Assembly (NCBI RefSeq): GCF_039537985.1
Contig: NZ_BAABBN010000007.1
Coordinates: forward strand, 1 to 64,000
Source of the DNA: Litoribacillus peritrichatus
Lineage (GTDB): Bacteria > Pseudomonadota > Gammaproteobacteria > Pseudomonadales > Litoribrevibacteraceae
DNA: 64,000 nucleotides
Reading direction: 5' to 3'
In this document: in pieces, positions 17,433 to 25,730 of the stretch
How the letters are laid out: every line of letters starts with the position of its first letter
Position numbering within the stretch: the stretch's first letter is position 1
Made by a program: the position numbers and the translations under genes
Notes under the pieces: model-generated
Database searches by the model: none
What the model saw: the letters and a program-made list of their open reading frames with translations, nothing else
What the model was told of the DNA's origin: nothing

Positions 17433-20400
17433 AAGAACTCAAACAGATCACGCTAGTTCAGTTTTATCTCCATGAAAAGGCCGACCTTCCTGTGGATGGT
17501 TCTGTTGCTTTCCTGGGTCCTAACGGATGTGGTAAATCCAGTACCTTAGATGCTATTCAGATCGCGATGCTCGGTGGGAATCAGCGTTATGCGCACTATA
17601 ATGCACAGTCAGTTTCTTCAAAAAAGGCTCGAAAAATATCTGGTTATTGTCTTGGTCTATTAAGAAACCCAGAGGATGACAGCGAAGTGATAGGCCGGGC
17701 TCGAGATGCTGCCCGAACATATATCGTGTTGGTATTTGACGATGGAAAACCTGGCGGAGTCCTCTCGGCGGGATTGTGCATTGAGGCTGAGCTAGGTCGT
17801 GATGATCACGATGTGAAAGGGTTGTTTGTACTGCCGGGACAACATATCACCGCAAACGACTGTGTTGTGATTGAAGGTGAGGATGAGCGGCCCATCGAAT
17901 TTGCCGAGTTTCGTCATAACGCGCGCCAACGTAGCGATAAACTTGGTCGTACTCCTACCTTTACGGATAAATCAGGTGAATACGTATCGGAGTTACTCTA
18001 TGCATTGAATGGCCAACGCATGCCTGACCCAACGCGCTTTATGTCTTCTTTTGTGAAGTCTATGACGCTTAAAAATGTAGATTCAGTCGATCAATTTATT
18101 CGCGATTACGTTGTAGAACCCAACCCTGTAGACATCGAGACCTTCCAGAAGCAGGTTGATCAATTTATTAAGCTTCGAGATTTGGTCACAGAAACTAAGG
18201 AGAAAATTGGGCAGCTGATGGTGATCGTTAAGGATTATGAGGCGGCACGACGACATCAGGTTAAAATTGCGAACCTCGAAGCAATTAAAGCGATCTTTGA
18301 AGTTGAACAGATAAGTGAGATGCTGGATAGGATAGAGGAAAGCATTGAGCAGCTGGCTGAGACAAAAGACATTGCAGATCAAAAATCTGAATCTAGTCGT
18401 CACGAACGCGACGTTGCCCAGGAACGTATGACCACCTACAAGGGGTTGTTGGAAGCAGATGAAACTGAGCAAGTTCGTTTGCGTCTTCAAAATGAAATCG
18501 AATCTGCAGAGAAATTGATTAAAGCCTACGAAAACCCTTTACGCCATCGTTTCAATAATATTCTGATAGCTACACGAGCATTACTTGAAAAGGGAGAGCT
18601 GAGCCAGAACAAAAGTCAGCTTAAACGTGTTCAGGAACGCTTTGAGCAAGCTGGCTCCGAGTCTATGGAAGCGATGCACAAAGTTATGAATGAAATGGAG
18701 TCGCATCTCAAGAAGCTCTTAGATGTAGCTGCTCCAAGACAAAGGTTTCTCACTGTGCAGTTAGAAAGTAAGAAGGTAGAATTTGAGAGTACTAAAGGGA
18801 GAATACAGGCAGCCAAAAGAACAGGTAGGCTTCTGGATGGGCCTGCAGCTGCATTAAACAATCTTCTCTCTGAAAATGGTATTGATTCAACCCCAATGAG
18901 TGCCTTAGTTAAAGTTCAGAATCCTCAGTGGGCTCCTGTTATTGAGTCCTATTTGGGAAGTGATAGAGAAGCCTTAGTTGTTCCAGAGCATCAGATAGAG
19001 TCTGCGATTAAGTTGATGCGTGTTGCGCGGCAAAACGGTTATCAGCTAGTTGGTGCCGGGATTATTCAGCCTAGGCATTTGAATGATGTTAATCCAGACT
19101 ATTTATCTGATGATCACATCCTTGGATTATTTGAGACAGATAATGACGTTGTCCATCGCTTTCTTGCGCACAAGTTTGGCTCTATGCGACAGGCGGTTAC
19201 CGAAAGCGAGCTGACACAATTCAAAAGAGCACTAACTGTGGATGGCACCCTAACTCAGGGAGGGATGACCAAGAGTATTCGCGTGCTTTCAATAAAGGAC
19301 CTCAGGTTGGGTAAAAATGATGAGGATACCCGAGAACTGTCTATTTACCAGATTCAACTTGCCGAGGAAATTAATCATGAGGAAAAGCGTCTTCAGTGCG
19401 TGACAGACTTCGTGAACGCCATGGCCAAGGGCTCTTTCATTGGAGATGATGAGTCGAGACAGAATATAGTGCGTGAGCGTGCCAAGATTGAGACGAATCA
19501 ACAGCAAATCGATGATATCGATGTATCCCATCTTGAGACCTATCGGGAACAATTTGCAAAAGCCGAGAAGGATTTTAAATCTGCGGATGAAGATTTTACA
19601 CAAGCAAACCGTGCTTCTGCAGCATGTGAACGTCAGATAAAAGATAACAAAATCCGCTTAGATTCTTTAAAGCTTAAAATGCCCAATGTGCAGGCAGCGG
19701 AACGAACTGCTCTTGAAAACCCGTTATTAGATACACTAGAAATGGATGCTACGAAATATGAAATAGAGGAGGGTTTTGCAAATTATGAGGTTCGCCAGCA
19801 AGAAGTCCGACGACGTCGTGAATATCAAAATAAAGAATTTGATCGAGTTGTAAATAAAGCAACCTTCGCCTTTAACCAGTTTAATCCAGATTTTCAGCTT
19901 CAATTCATGAACTGGGAAGAGCGTTTTGCTCTCGCCAGGAAAGAAAAAACGCGCCTTTTTGATACTCAGTTGCAAAATTATGAGAAAGAAGCTGAAGAAG
20001 TACGTTTAGCATCTGAAGAAACGCTACGTACTGACATTGCTATGTCATTGTATGATCGGTTTAAGGAAATGGAACTTGAGCAGCGAGAGAGGAATAAAAT
20101 CCTCAGTGCCTGTCCTGCATTTACCGGGGGTGAGAGATACCGGTTCACCTGTACCGTTGTGAAGCAACACGAAGCGTTGGTACGCCATATAAAAGAGCTA
20201 GCAAACAGCGAACAGAATTTTTCATTATTCTCCAGTGACTCTGACGATGTTGATAGACTATTTCATGACTTGATTGATCAAGCGGTTGAAGTGGGTAGTG
20301 CCCGTTCAGTTCTTGATTACAGACAGTTCTATCAGTATGACCTCGATATTTTGGTCAACGGTAAAGTGGTCGACAAAATGAGTAACCGCCAAGGCGCTGG

Positions 20401-20842
20401 CTCCAATGGTGAACATATTGCGCCAATGTATGTGGCGGCTGGTTCGGCTCTTGCCAAAGCCTACAGATTGCAAGATCGTAAGGGCCAGAAACAAGGTAGT
20501 GGCATCATATGTCTGGATGAAGCCTTTCATGGTATGGATACCAATAATAGTGTTGCAACTGGTGAGTTTCTGCAAAGCCTAGGTTTACAGCTAGTTATGG
20601 CTGCGCCAGATGATGATCGTAGTAAAGTTCTACCTGTTTCCAGAATGATTTATGACTTAGATCGTGAGGGTGTCGATCTCTTAGTTGAATTGACAGAATA
20701 TACGCCTAAAGCCAATGCACTGATGATGTCAGATGTGCCCGATAAGAATCCTGAGATAGTTATAGATGCCTATGAACAATTGGGCCTTGAGGTGCCTCAA
20801 GTCTCTGTGGAAGAACTGCAAGAAGAATTTGAGGATGAATAA
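17429..20842 (+). CDS. jetC: Wadjet SMC-like ATPase JetC
   Basis: A 1137-residue SMC/MukB-like motor. The ABC head halves are at the two ends: Walker A GPNGCGKSS (30-38) and a C-terminal Walker B GIICLDEAF ending near residue 1033. Long coiled-coil arms lie between (about 250-420 and 620-860), with a hinge-like globular region near 430-600. ATP hydrolysis drives DNA loop extrusion, and JetD then cleaves small circular DNA. Intact, with no frameshift. Overlaps jetB and jetD start/stop codons. Confidence 0.95.
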   Translation: MKELKQITLVQFYLHEKADLPVDGSVAFLGPNGCGKSSTLDAIQIAMLGGNQRYAHYNAQSVSSKKARKISGYCLGLLRNPEDDSEVIGRARDAARTYIVLVFDDGKPGGVLSAGLCIEAELGRDDHDVKGLFVLPGQHITANDCVVIEGEDERPIEFAEFRHNARQRSDKLGRTPTFTDKSGEYVSELLYALNGQRMPDPTRFMSSFVKSMTLKNVDSVDQFIRDYVVEPNPVDIETFQKQVDQFIKLRDLVTETKEKIGQLMVIVKDYEAARRHQVKIANLEAIKAIFEVEQISEMLDRIEESIEQLAETKDIADQKSESSRHERDVAQERMTTYKGLLEADETEQVRLRLQNEIESAEKLIKAYENPLRHRFNNILIATRALLEKGELSQNKSQLKRVQERFEQAGSESMEAMHKVMNEMESHLKKLLDVAAPRQRFLTVQLESKKVEFESTKGRIQAAKRTGRLLDGPAAALNNLLSENGIDSTPMSALVKVQNPQWAPVIESYLGSDREALVVPEHQIESAIKLMRVARQNGYQLVGAGIIQPRHLNDVNPDYLSDDHILGLFETDNDVVHRFLAHKFGSMRQAVTESELTQFKRALTVDGTLTQGGMTKSIRVLSIKDLRLGKNDEDTRELSIYQIQLAEEINHEEKRLQCVTDFVNAMAKGSFIGDDESRQNIVRERAKIETNQQQIDDIDVSHLETYREQFAKAEKDFKSADEDFTQANRASAACERQIKDNKIRLDSLKLKMPNVQAAERTALENPLLDTLEMDATKYEIEEGFANYEVRQQEVRRRREYQNKEFDRVVNKATFAFNQFNPDFQLQFMNWEERFALARKEKTRLFDTQLQNYEKEAEEVRLASEETLRTDIAMSLYDRFKEMELEQRERNKILSACPAFTGGERYRFTCTVVKQHEALVRHIKELANSEQNFSLFSSDSDDVDRLFHDLIDQAVEVGSARSVLDYRQFYQYDLDILVNGKVVDKMSNRQGAGSNGEHIAPMYVAAGSALAKAYRLQDRKGQKQGSGIICLDEAFHGMDTNNSVATGEFLQSLGLQLVMAAPDDDRSKVLPVSRMIYDLDREGVDLLVELTEYTPKANALMMSDVPDKNPEIVIDAYEQLGLEVPQVSVEELQEEFEDE

Positions 20843-22098
20843 TGAAACAGTCATTATCGAATGGTCAGAGAGCTTGCCATTCAACTCTTCGGCGGCTTAT
20901 TAAGCGTGTTGCTAATCAAGTATTCAAATCCGACTCTTTGGATCCAGATCCATCGCTTTATGGACAATCTCTGCCGGTTACGCTCTCTTCTGTTCCCGAG
21001 TATTTCAATCTAGATACATATCGAGACCGGGAAGATTATCATGCGACGCTTGCACCATTGCAGAGAAGTAAAGCAATAGACGTTGTATGGGATCGATTTA
21101 CTGACAGTCAAGGTCAGATTGAACGCATCACAATGATCGACCCTGAACAGGTTTCATACTTTCTGGGAGACCCTCTGCCTTGGGTTGTCGCCAAACAGGG
21201 TGTTGAAAAACTCAAACAGATTGATGCTAAGAGGTTTCCAACCCTTATCAACGTCATTGATGGCTGGAATTCTGGCAAACAGCCAGATGGTATGAAGCCT
21301 GACCAAGTGACTGTACTTTTGGATGCAGTTAAAGTCGTGGACTATGCTCGAAGCGCGGATCAGGGCCAGACAATCTTACTCAGGCGCTTAAGCAATGAAT
21401 TGTTTCAAGATACCAAGCGTATTGAAGCGTTACGGCGGCCAATTGCATATCTGGTTGAAGAGAGCGACCCTGATAATGTGTTTGAGCATTTGGGTTTACT
21501 CAAACATCCGCAGCCTATGCTGATTAGCGGGCCCGCCGGTACTCAGGTAAGGATTAACAATCAAACAACCCAATTGATTAAACCTTACCTAGGGATACGC
21601 CCGGATCCATCAATATCAATTAGTGGCTCACAAATCAATACCATATTGACAGTCGAGAACCTAGCTACCTTTAATGAGATTGCCGAGTGCCCATCGAATC
21701 CAAATGATCTATTGATCTTGTATGTCGCAGGTTATCCAACACCGTCACTCATAAAGGCGTATTGTTCGCTCCTTCAAGCTACAAAACCAAAACGGGTTTT
21801 GCATTGGGGGGATACGGATGTAGGCGGATTCCGAATAGCTGGCAGGGTTGCTCAGTTTGCTCAGTCAGAGGGTTACCCATTGGAGCTCTTCGAAATGATG
21901 ACTACTTCCACTAGTGGTGAATATAAGGAAGCAACAGATAAAGATCTATCTCATATCCTTCCGATTTGTGATCGCTTTGGTTGGACAGATGAAGCCATAT
22001 CATTGAAGGAGAATAAGCGCTTCCATGAGCAAGAGTTCACTGAGTGGAACCCTATGCATATTCCGCCGAACGTGAACATGGATTCTGGTCGATCGTGA
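20842..22098 (+). CDS. jetD: Wadjet nuclease subunit JetD, C-terminus probably altered by IS21 insertion
   Basis: The plasmid-cleaving Toprim (topoisomerase VI-like) nuclease of Wadjet: N-terminal DUF3322 arm and C-terminal DUF2220 Toprim domain with the metal site HWGDTDVGGFRIAG near residue 320. The late family block RFHEQEFTEW is present, so the catalytic core is complete. The last seven residues or so (NMDSGRS) and the stop are encoded by the IS21-family end that begins near 22073, so the native tail is lost or replaced. Whether this harms activity cannot be told; the loss is probably small. Confidence 0.88.
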   Translation: MKQSLSNGQRACHSTLRRLIKRVANQVFKSDSLDPDPSLYGQSLPVTLSSVPEYFNLDTYRDREDYHATLAPLQRSKAIDVVWDRFTDSQGQIERITMIDPEQVSYFLGDPLPWVVAKQGVEKLKQIDAKRFPTLINVIDGWNSGKQPDGMKPDQVTVLLDAVKVVDYARSADQGQTILLRRLSNELFQDTKRIEALRRPIAYLVEESDPDNVFEHLGLLKHPQPMLISGPAGTQVRINNQTTQLIKPYLGIRPDPSISISGSQINTILTVENLATFNEIAECPSNPNDLLILYVAGYPTPSLIKAYCSLLQATKPKRVLHWGDTDVGGFRIAGRVAQFAQSEGYPLELFEMMTTSTSGEYKEATDKDLSHILPICDRFGWTDEAISLKENKRFHEQEFTEWNPMHIPPNVNMDSGRS

Positions 22099-22134
22099 AC
22101 ACCTGATTTTTCGCGCATTGGGTTCTTGGTCTTT

Positions 22135-22890
22135 TTATCCTAAGTGTTCACCATCCGTCAACTTTGAACGGATTTTCCGCATTGATTCTCCCTTCATCTT
22201 GATTCGGTGAGAGTTATGCATCAGACGATCCAAGATGGCGTCAGCCAGTGTGTTATCGCCGATGGATTGATACCATTCTTCTGTTGGAAGTTGACTGATA
22301 AGCGCTGTGGACGTGCTTCCGTGTCGATCATCCATAATCTCCATTAAGTCGTTCCGCTGAGCCGCCTTTAAGGGTTCAAGCCCCCAGTCATCAAGTATGA
22401 GCAGGTCTATTTTGGCTAAGGCCTGAAGGGCTTTATTGTAGGTTCCATCGGCTTTTGATTGCGCCAGTTCCAGCAACAGTCTGGATATGCGATAGTACTT
22501 TACGCGATAACCTTTCAAGCAGGCTGTATTGCCGAGCGCACAAGCGATGTACGTTTTACCGCTGCCACAGGGGCCGGTGATGAGTAGGTTCTGATATTTC
22601 TTTATCCAGTCGCATTGAAGTAACGAGGCCATCATGGATTGTTTCAGGCCTCGCGGGTGCTCGTAATCGATGTCTTGTGCATTTGCTGCGATCTTCAGTT
22701 TGGCAGAGTTTAATAAGCGTTGTTGTTTTCGCTGCTCTCGATCCTGACTTTCATGATCCGCAAGCAGTTGCAGACGTTCTTCGAAGGAGAGCCCCTCGTA
22801 GGTACCAGGATGTTCAAGCTGACTGGCGAGCGCACTGGCCATACCGCTCAATTTAAGCTGTCTAAGCTGGGGGATTATTTGTTCTGTCAT
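22135..22890 (-). CDS. istB: IS21-family helper ATPase IstB
   Basis: 251-residue AAA+ protein that bends target DNA and activates IstA. Walker A is TGPCGSGKTY (about 106-115), Walker B LLILDDWGLEPL (about 168-179), with a C-terminal arginine-rich segment. The DnaC-like N-terminus (MTEQIIPQLRQLKLSGMASAL) is typical. Starts 11 bp after istA and is intact. Confidence 0.94.
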   Translation of the reverse strand: MTEQIIPQLRQLKLSGMASALASQLEHPGTYEGLSFEERLQLLADHESQDREQRKQQRLLNSAKLKIAANAQDIDYEHPRGLKQSMMASLLQCDWIKKYQNLLITGPCGSGKTYIACALGNTACLKGYRVKYYRISRLLLELAQSKADGTYNKALQALAKIDLLILDDWGLEPLKAAQRNDLMEIMDDRHGSTSTALISQLPTEEWYQSIGDNTLADAILDRLMHNSHRIKMKGESMRKIRSKLTDGEHLG

Positions 22891-22901
22891 GTGAATGTCC
22901 T

Positions 22902-24446
22902 TTAGTGGAAGCTTTGCGGACCACGGATGTTTTCGTGTGATTGCGGGAGTAGTGGAAGCTGGTCTGTGTGGCTCGTACGCAACTTGTCCTGGTTGCTTTG
23001 TAAGATGCTTTTGACCTGCTTCAATCGGTAGAGGTGATGCTGATTGGCGATGGCACAGGCATTGTTGATACGTTCTGCTGGGTAACTTCTGGAGAGATTC
23101 AATAAGCCTAGGCAGACTCGGTAAGCTTGCTCTTCATGCTGTTTTTGCTTGAGGAGTACCTGAACCCAGATCAGAACATCATCACCTAGATCCTTAGCCC
23201 AGTTCATGAGCCTGTTCGCGTTCCATTTATGCTGTTTCTCATGTCGAGTTGGCATATGCTCTGGGTTCGTGGTCATGCCAGCGTTGCGCTTTCTCGGGTG
23301 GCTCGCGACGCGCTTATTCTGGAAGTGAATTTCTATTAATTTATCTTTGGCGTGCAGTTCCAAACGCTCGCCGACAAGCTGATGCGGTACGGAGTAAAGG
23401 TGTTGGTCGTACTGGATGTGGTAGTCGATATTTACTTTGACCTGTTTGATGTCCGTATACTCATAACGATGCTTAGGCAAGCGTTTCAGAACGGGTTTAT
23501 CGATGCTTTCGAACCATTGCTTACGTGTTCCTTGGAGTTGCTTGAAGGGAACGTTATTCACTTCCTCTAGCAAGGCTTTAATGCAGTGATTTAGCTCAGC
23601 CAGAGAGAAGAAGGTATGGTGACGAAGCCGAGCCAGTATCCAGCGTTCGATGATTTGAACGCCGACTTCGGCTTTGGCTTTATCTTGAGGTTTTCGCGGC
23701 CGGGCAGGCACGATAGCCGTCCCATAATGCGCGGCTAACTGTTGATAGCTCGGGTTAAGATCAGGGTCGTAACGACATGCTTTCGTGACACCACTCTTCA
23801 AATTATCTGGGATCACCATCTCCGGTACACCACCAAAGAACTCAAAGGCTCGTGCATGACTGTTCAACCAGTCAGGCAAACTCTGCGACCAGGTCGCTTC
23901 GCAGAAGGTGTGATTGGATGCACCCATCACGGCCACAAAGATCTGAGCAAAACGGACTTCACCTGTACTCTGGCAGACAACAGGCATCGTCTTGCCGGCA
24001 TAATCAACAAACAGCTTTTCACCGGCCTTATGAAGTTGGCGCATAGAACGCTTCTGCTTCTTTATCCATACTTGGTAGTGGTGACAGTATTGCGAGTAAC
24101 TGTAACTCCGGTTGGGGTATTGCTGTGTGTATTCCTCCCAGAGCAGGTGTTTGGTTATTCCTTTGTGCTTGAGTTCTTGATGCACCTCAGTCCAGTCTGG
24201 CATGACCAGTTCTGAAGACACACGATTGTCAGATTCGGGATAAAACAGGTTGGCAAGCGCCTGCTCGTTAAGCTTCTCGATGGCAGGCCAGTCGAGCTTT
24301 AACGCTTCTGCCTGGCGAGCTACTTTTTGCACGGCTCCAAGGCTAAGTCTCAAGCTGCCATTGATCTGGCGTAAGGAGAGTTCGTTTTGCAAACGAAGAC
24401 GCAATATTTCTCGTAATTTTCGCATTGATATTCTCTTGGTTGGCAT
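22902..24446 (-). CDS. istA: IS21-family transposase IstA
   Basis: 514-residue DDE transposase: N-terminal helix-turn-helix (LREILRLRLQNELSLRQI), then an rve integrase core beginning LFVDYAGKTMPVV (first Asp) with the second acidic residue in MVIPDNLKSGV and the Glu in DKAKAEVGVQ. The C-terminal beta domain (VPHQLVGERLELHAKD) is as in IS21. Intact, so the IS may be active. Confidence 0.94.
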   Translation of the reverse strand: MPTKRISMRKLREILRLRLQNELSLRQINGSLRLSLGAVQKVARQAEALKLDWPAIEKLNEQALANLFYPESDNRVSSELVMPDWTEVHQELKHKGITKHLLWEEYTQQYPNRSYSYSQYCHHYQVWIKKQKRSMRQLHKAGEKLFVDYAGKTMPVVCQSTGEVRFAQIFVAVMGASNHTFCEATWSQSLPDWLNSHARAFEFFGGVPEMVIPDNLKSGVTKACRYDPDLNPSYQQLAAHYGTAIVPARPRKPQDKAKAEVGVQIIERWILARLRHHTFFSLAELNHCIKALLEEVNNVPFKQLQGTRKQWFESIDKPVLKRLPKHRYEYTDIKQVKVNIDYHIQYDQHLYSVPHQLVGERLELHAKDKLIEIHFQNKRVASHPRKRNAGMTTNPEHMPTRHEKQHKWNANRLMNWAKDLGDDVLIWVQVLLKQKQHEEQAYRVCLGLLNLSRSYPAERINNACAIANQHHLYRLKQVKSILQSNQDKLRTSHTDQLPLLPQSHENIRGPQSFH

Positions 24447-24871
24447 TGCCGTCTCCAGTCAAAAAACTGAAGAGGCTAGCAGTCATAGAAAATCAATGCG
24501 CGAAAGGATTCTGGATCGTGAACACCTATTCTGGAAACCAGTAAAAAGTGTTCACGATGAGACCGGATTGAGTGTTCACGATCAACCAGAATAGGTGTTC
24601 ACGTTGCGCCAGAATGGGTGTTCATGATGGGCCGGAATATGCACCCTAGAAAGCTTCCTTCTAAAAGATCACATTCCCGGAGGTGATTCACTCAACTACA
24701 ATTGAATTTGTTATGGATAATATAACTTCAATCAGTTAATTAACTGGTCTCGTATGAAACTTTATTACTCGCTCAAAAAAGAGAGTCTTAGCTCTCTTGT
24801 TTTGTATGCGTTTGTTTTTTGTAGGTAAACCGGAAGGCCTTGGATTTATAATAAAAAGCAAAGAAAGACAG
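24447..24871. other. gene-free junction: IS21 end repeats and transposon-end remnant
   Basis: Holds the clustered TGAACAC/GTGTTCA repeats of the IS21 right end (24506-24624), then a stretch with no recognisable coding potential, the distal-end remnant at 24752-24775, and a hairpin aagagag/ctctctt (about 24778-24799) that could be a weak terminator. No gene is seen. Confidence 0.7.
24752..24775 (-). repeat. second internal remnant of a distal (Tn7L-type) transposon end
   Basis: Contains gtatgaaactttattactcg, identical over 20 bases to the outermost TnsB site of the functional distal end (37774-37793). The tip has decayed: it reads CTCGCTCA instead of CTCGCCCACA. It marks the boundary between the Wadjet/IS21 block and the Rhs block. 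Confidence 0.8.
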
Positions 24872-25165
24872 TCAGAATACGCCGACTAAGTCTTCGTCGT
24901 AACGCAAACCACGTAGATCATTATCGTCGCACAATTGTTTGAATTTATCTGATCCAAATAATCTATTGCCACCCTGCAATTTGGATTTAAATAACACTTT
25001 GTCTTTGGTGTTGTCTTCATAAAATGCTAGCGATTTCAGGCCACAAGCGATGCCATCAATGTAATCTATCAGGCAAAGGTCTTTGTCTTCTTTACCATAT
25101 TCCAACCACTCTTCCAGCGGTACAAATTTAGAGAATTCCGGATCATGCTTCCTGTTTACTTTCAT
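24872..25165 (-). CDS. short Imm11/DUF1629-like immunity protein, possibly a fragment
   Basis: 97 residues. The C-terminal block LFGSDKFKQLCDDNDLRGLRY resembles the end of Imm11-type proteins and is the counterpart of FYELVKQNNLKGLKF in the 191-residue protein at 30715. At 97 residues it is about half that size, so it may be the C-terminal part of an orphan immunity gene, though its own ATG has an acceptable position. It is third in the toxin-immunity string read on the minus strand. Family call is tentative. Confidence 0.5.
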   Translation of the reverse strand: MKVNRKHDPEFSKFVPLEEWLEYGKEDKDLCLIDYIDGIACGLKSLAFYEDNTKDKVLFKSKLQGGNRLFGSDKFKQLCDDNDLRGLRYDEDLVGVF

Positions 25166-25262
25166 GGTTAACCTGCTAACTTCGTTGGGTCAAAATTACA
25201 TTCTGAAATCTTGACATCCCCATCACTGAACCGATTGGGCCGACGGGACAAAACCATCAATA

Positions 25263-25724
25263 TTAAACAGTATACTTATCTAAAAACTCATGAAAGTTTT
25301 CTGCCAGAAAATGCCTATGATCAGGGTCATCAGGAAGTGAATCCCTTATAACCATAACGACAGGGGGATCAATAGGCCTAACATTATAATCTAGCGATAC
25401 AAATACATTTCCTTTGTTGCAAAAAACAACATAGTTTAAATAATCCTCCTCTACCAAACACTCAGTTGCAGATGAAATAGTGTAACCGTAATCCTCTTTA
25501 TCATTACTATATGCGTGGAAAATACACGGAATCGACATATCTGTTCCATTTGCATATTTAGGAATTAAATTAACTGGTTTTTGCCCTCCGTGCTCCATTA
25601 TTATTTGTTTTAGCAATTCAGGGAAAATAAACCCAACCTCTTTCTCCTCTTTCTCTATTTGCTCGCGAGTACAAGTTTGTAAATCTTTCCTCTCAAGGTA
25701 TTCTTCCCATTGTATCGTTTTCAT
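25263..25724 (-). CDS. SUKH (SMI1/KNR4) family immunity protein
   Basis: 153 residues with the SUKH pattern: opening helix, IEKEEKEVGFIFPELLKQIIMEHGGQKP (ending in the Gly-rich turn after the second helix), then a beta-rich core and an acidic C-terminal helix (AENFHEFLDKYTV). SUKH proteins neutralise nuclease tips of polymorphic toxins. It starts 6 bp after the rhs stop on the same strand, so it is the likely cognate immunity protein of the WHH tip. Confidence 0.82.
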   Translation of the reverse strand: MKTIQWEEYLERKDLQTCTREQIEKEEKEVGFIFPELLKQIIMEHGGQKPVNLIPKYANGTDMSIPCIFHAYSNDKEDYGYTISSATECLVEEDYLNYVVFCNKGNVFVSLDYNVRPIDPPVVMVIRDSLPDDPDHRHFLAENFHEFLDKYTV

Positions 25725-25730
25725 AGTTAT

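Larger units (their letters stand above)
22073..24624 (-). mobile_element. IS21-family insertion sequence
   Basis: About 2.55 kb carrying istA and istB on the minus strand. The left tip TGAACATGGATTCTGG and the right tip read on the minus strand, TGAACACCCATTCTGG, are matching terminal inverted repeats. Several internal copies of a TGAACAC motif follow near both ends (four more copies at 24506-24610), typical of the multiple transposase sites of IS21. An inner pair, TTTCGCGCATTG, is also inverted. No clean target duplication was found. It interrupts the 3' end of jetD. Confidence 0.85.

Noticed and set aside
15334..22098. Reading jetABCD as a chromosomal MukBEF/condensin operon
   Set aside because: Gene order, sizes, DUF4194 and the Toprim JetD identify Wadjet; it is also inside the transposon next to a WYL regulator.
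22073..24624. A target duplication for the IS21 element
   Set aside because: Bases flanking the inferred tips (GAACG and TGATG) do not match; only the inverted repeats support the boundaries.
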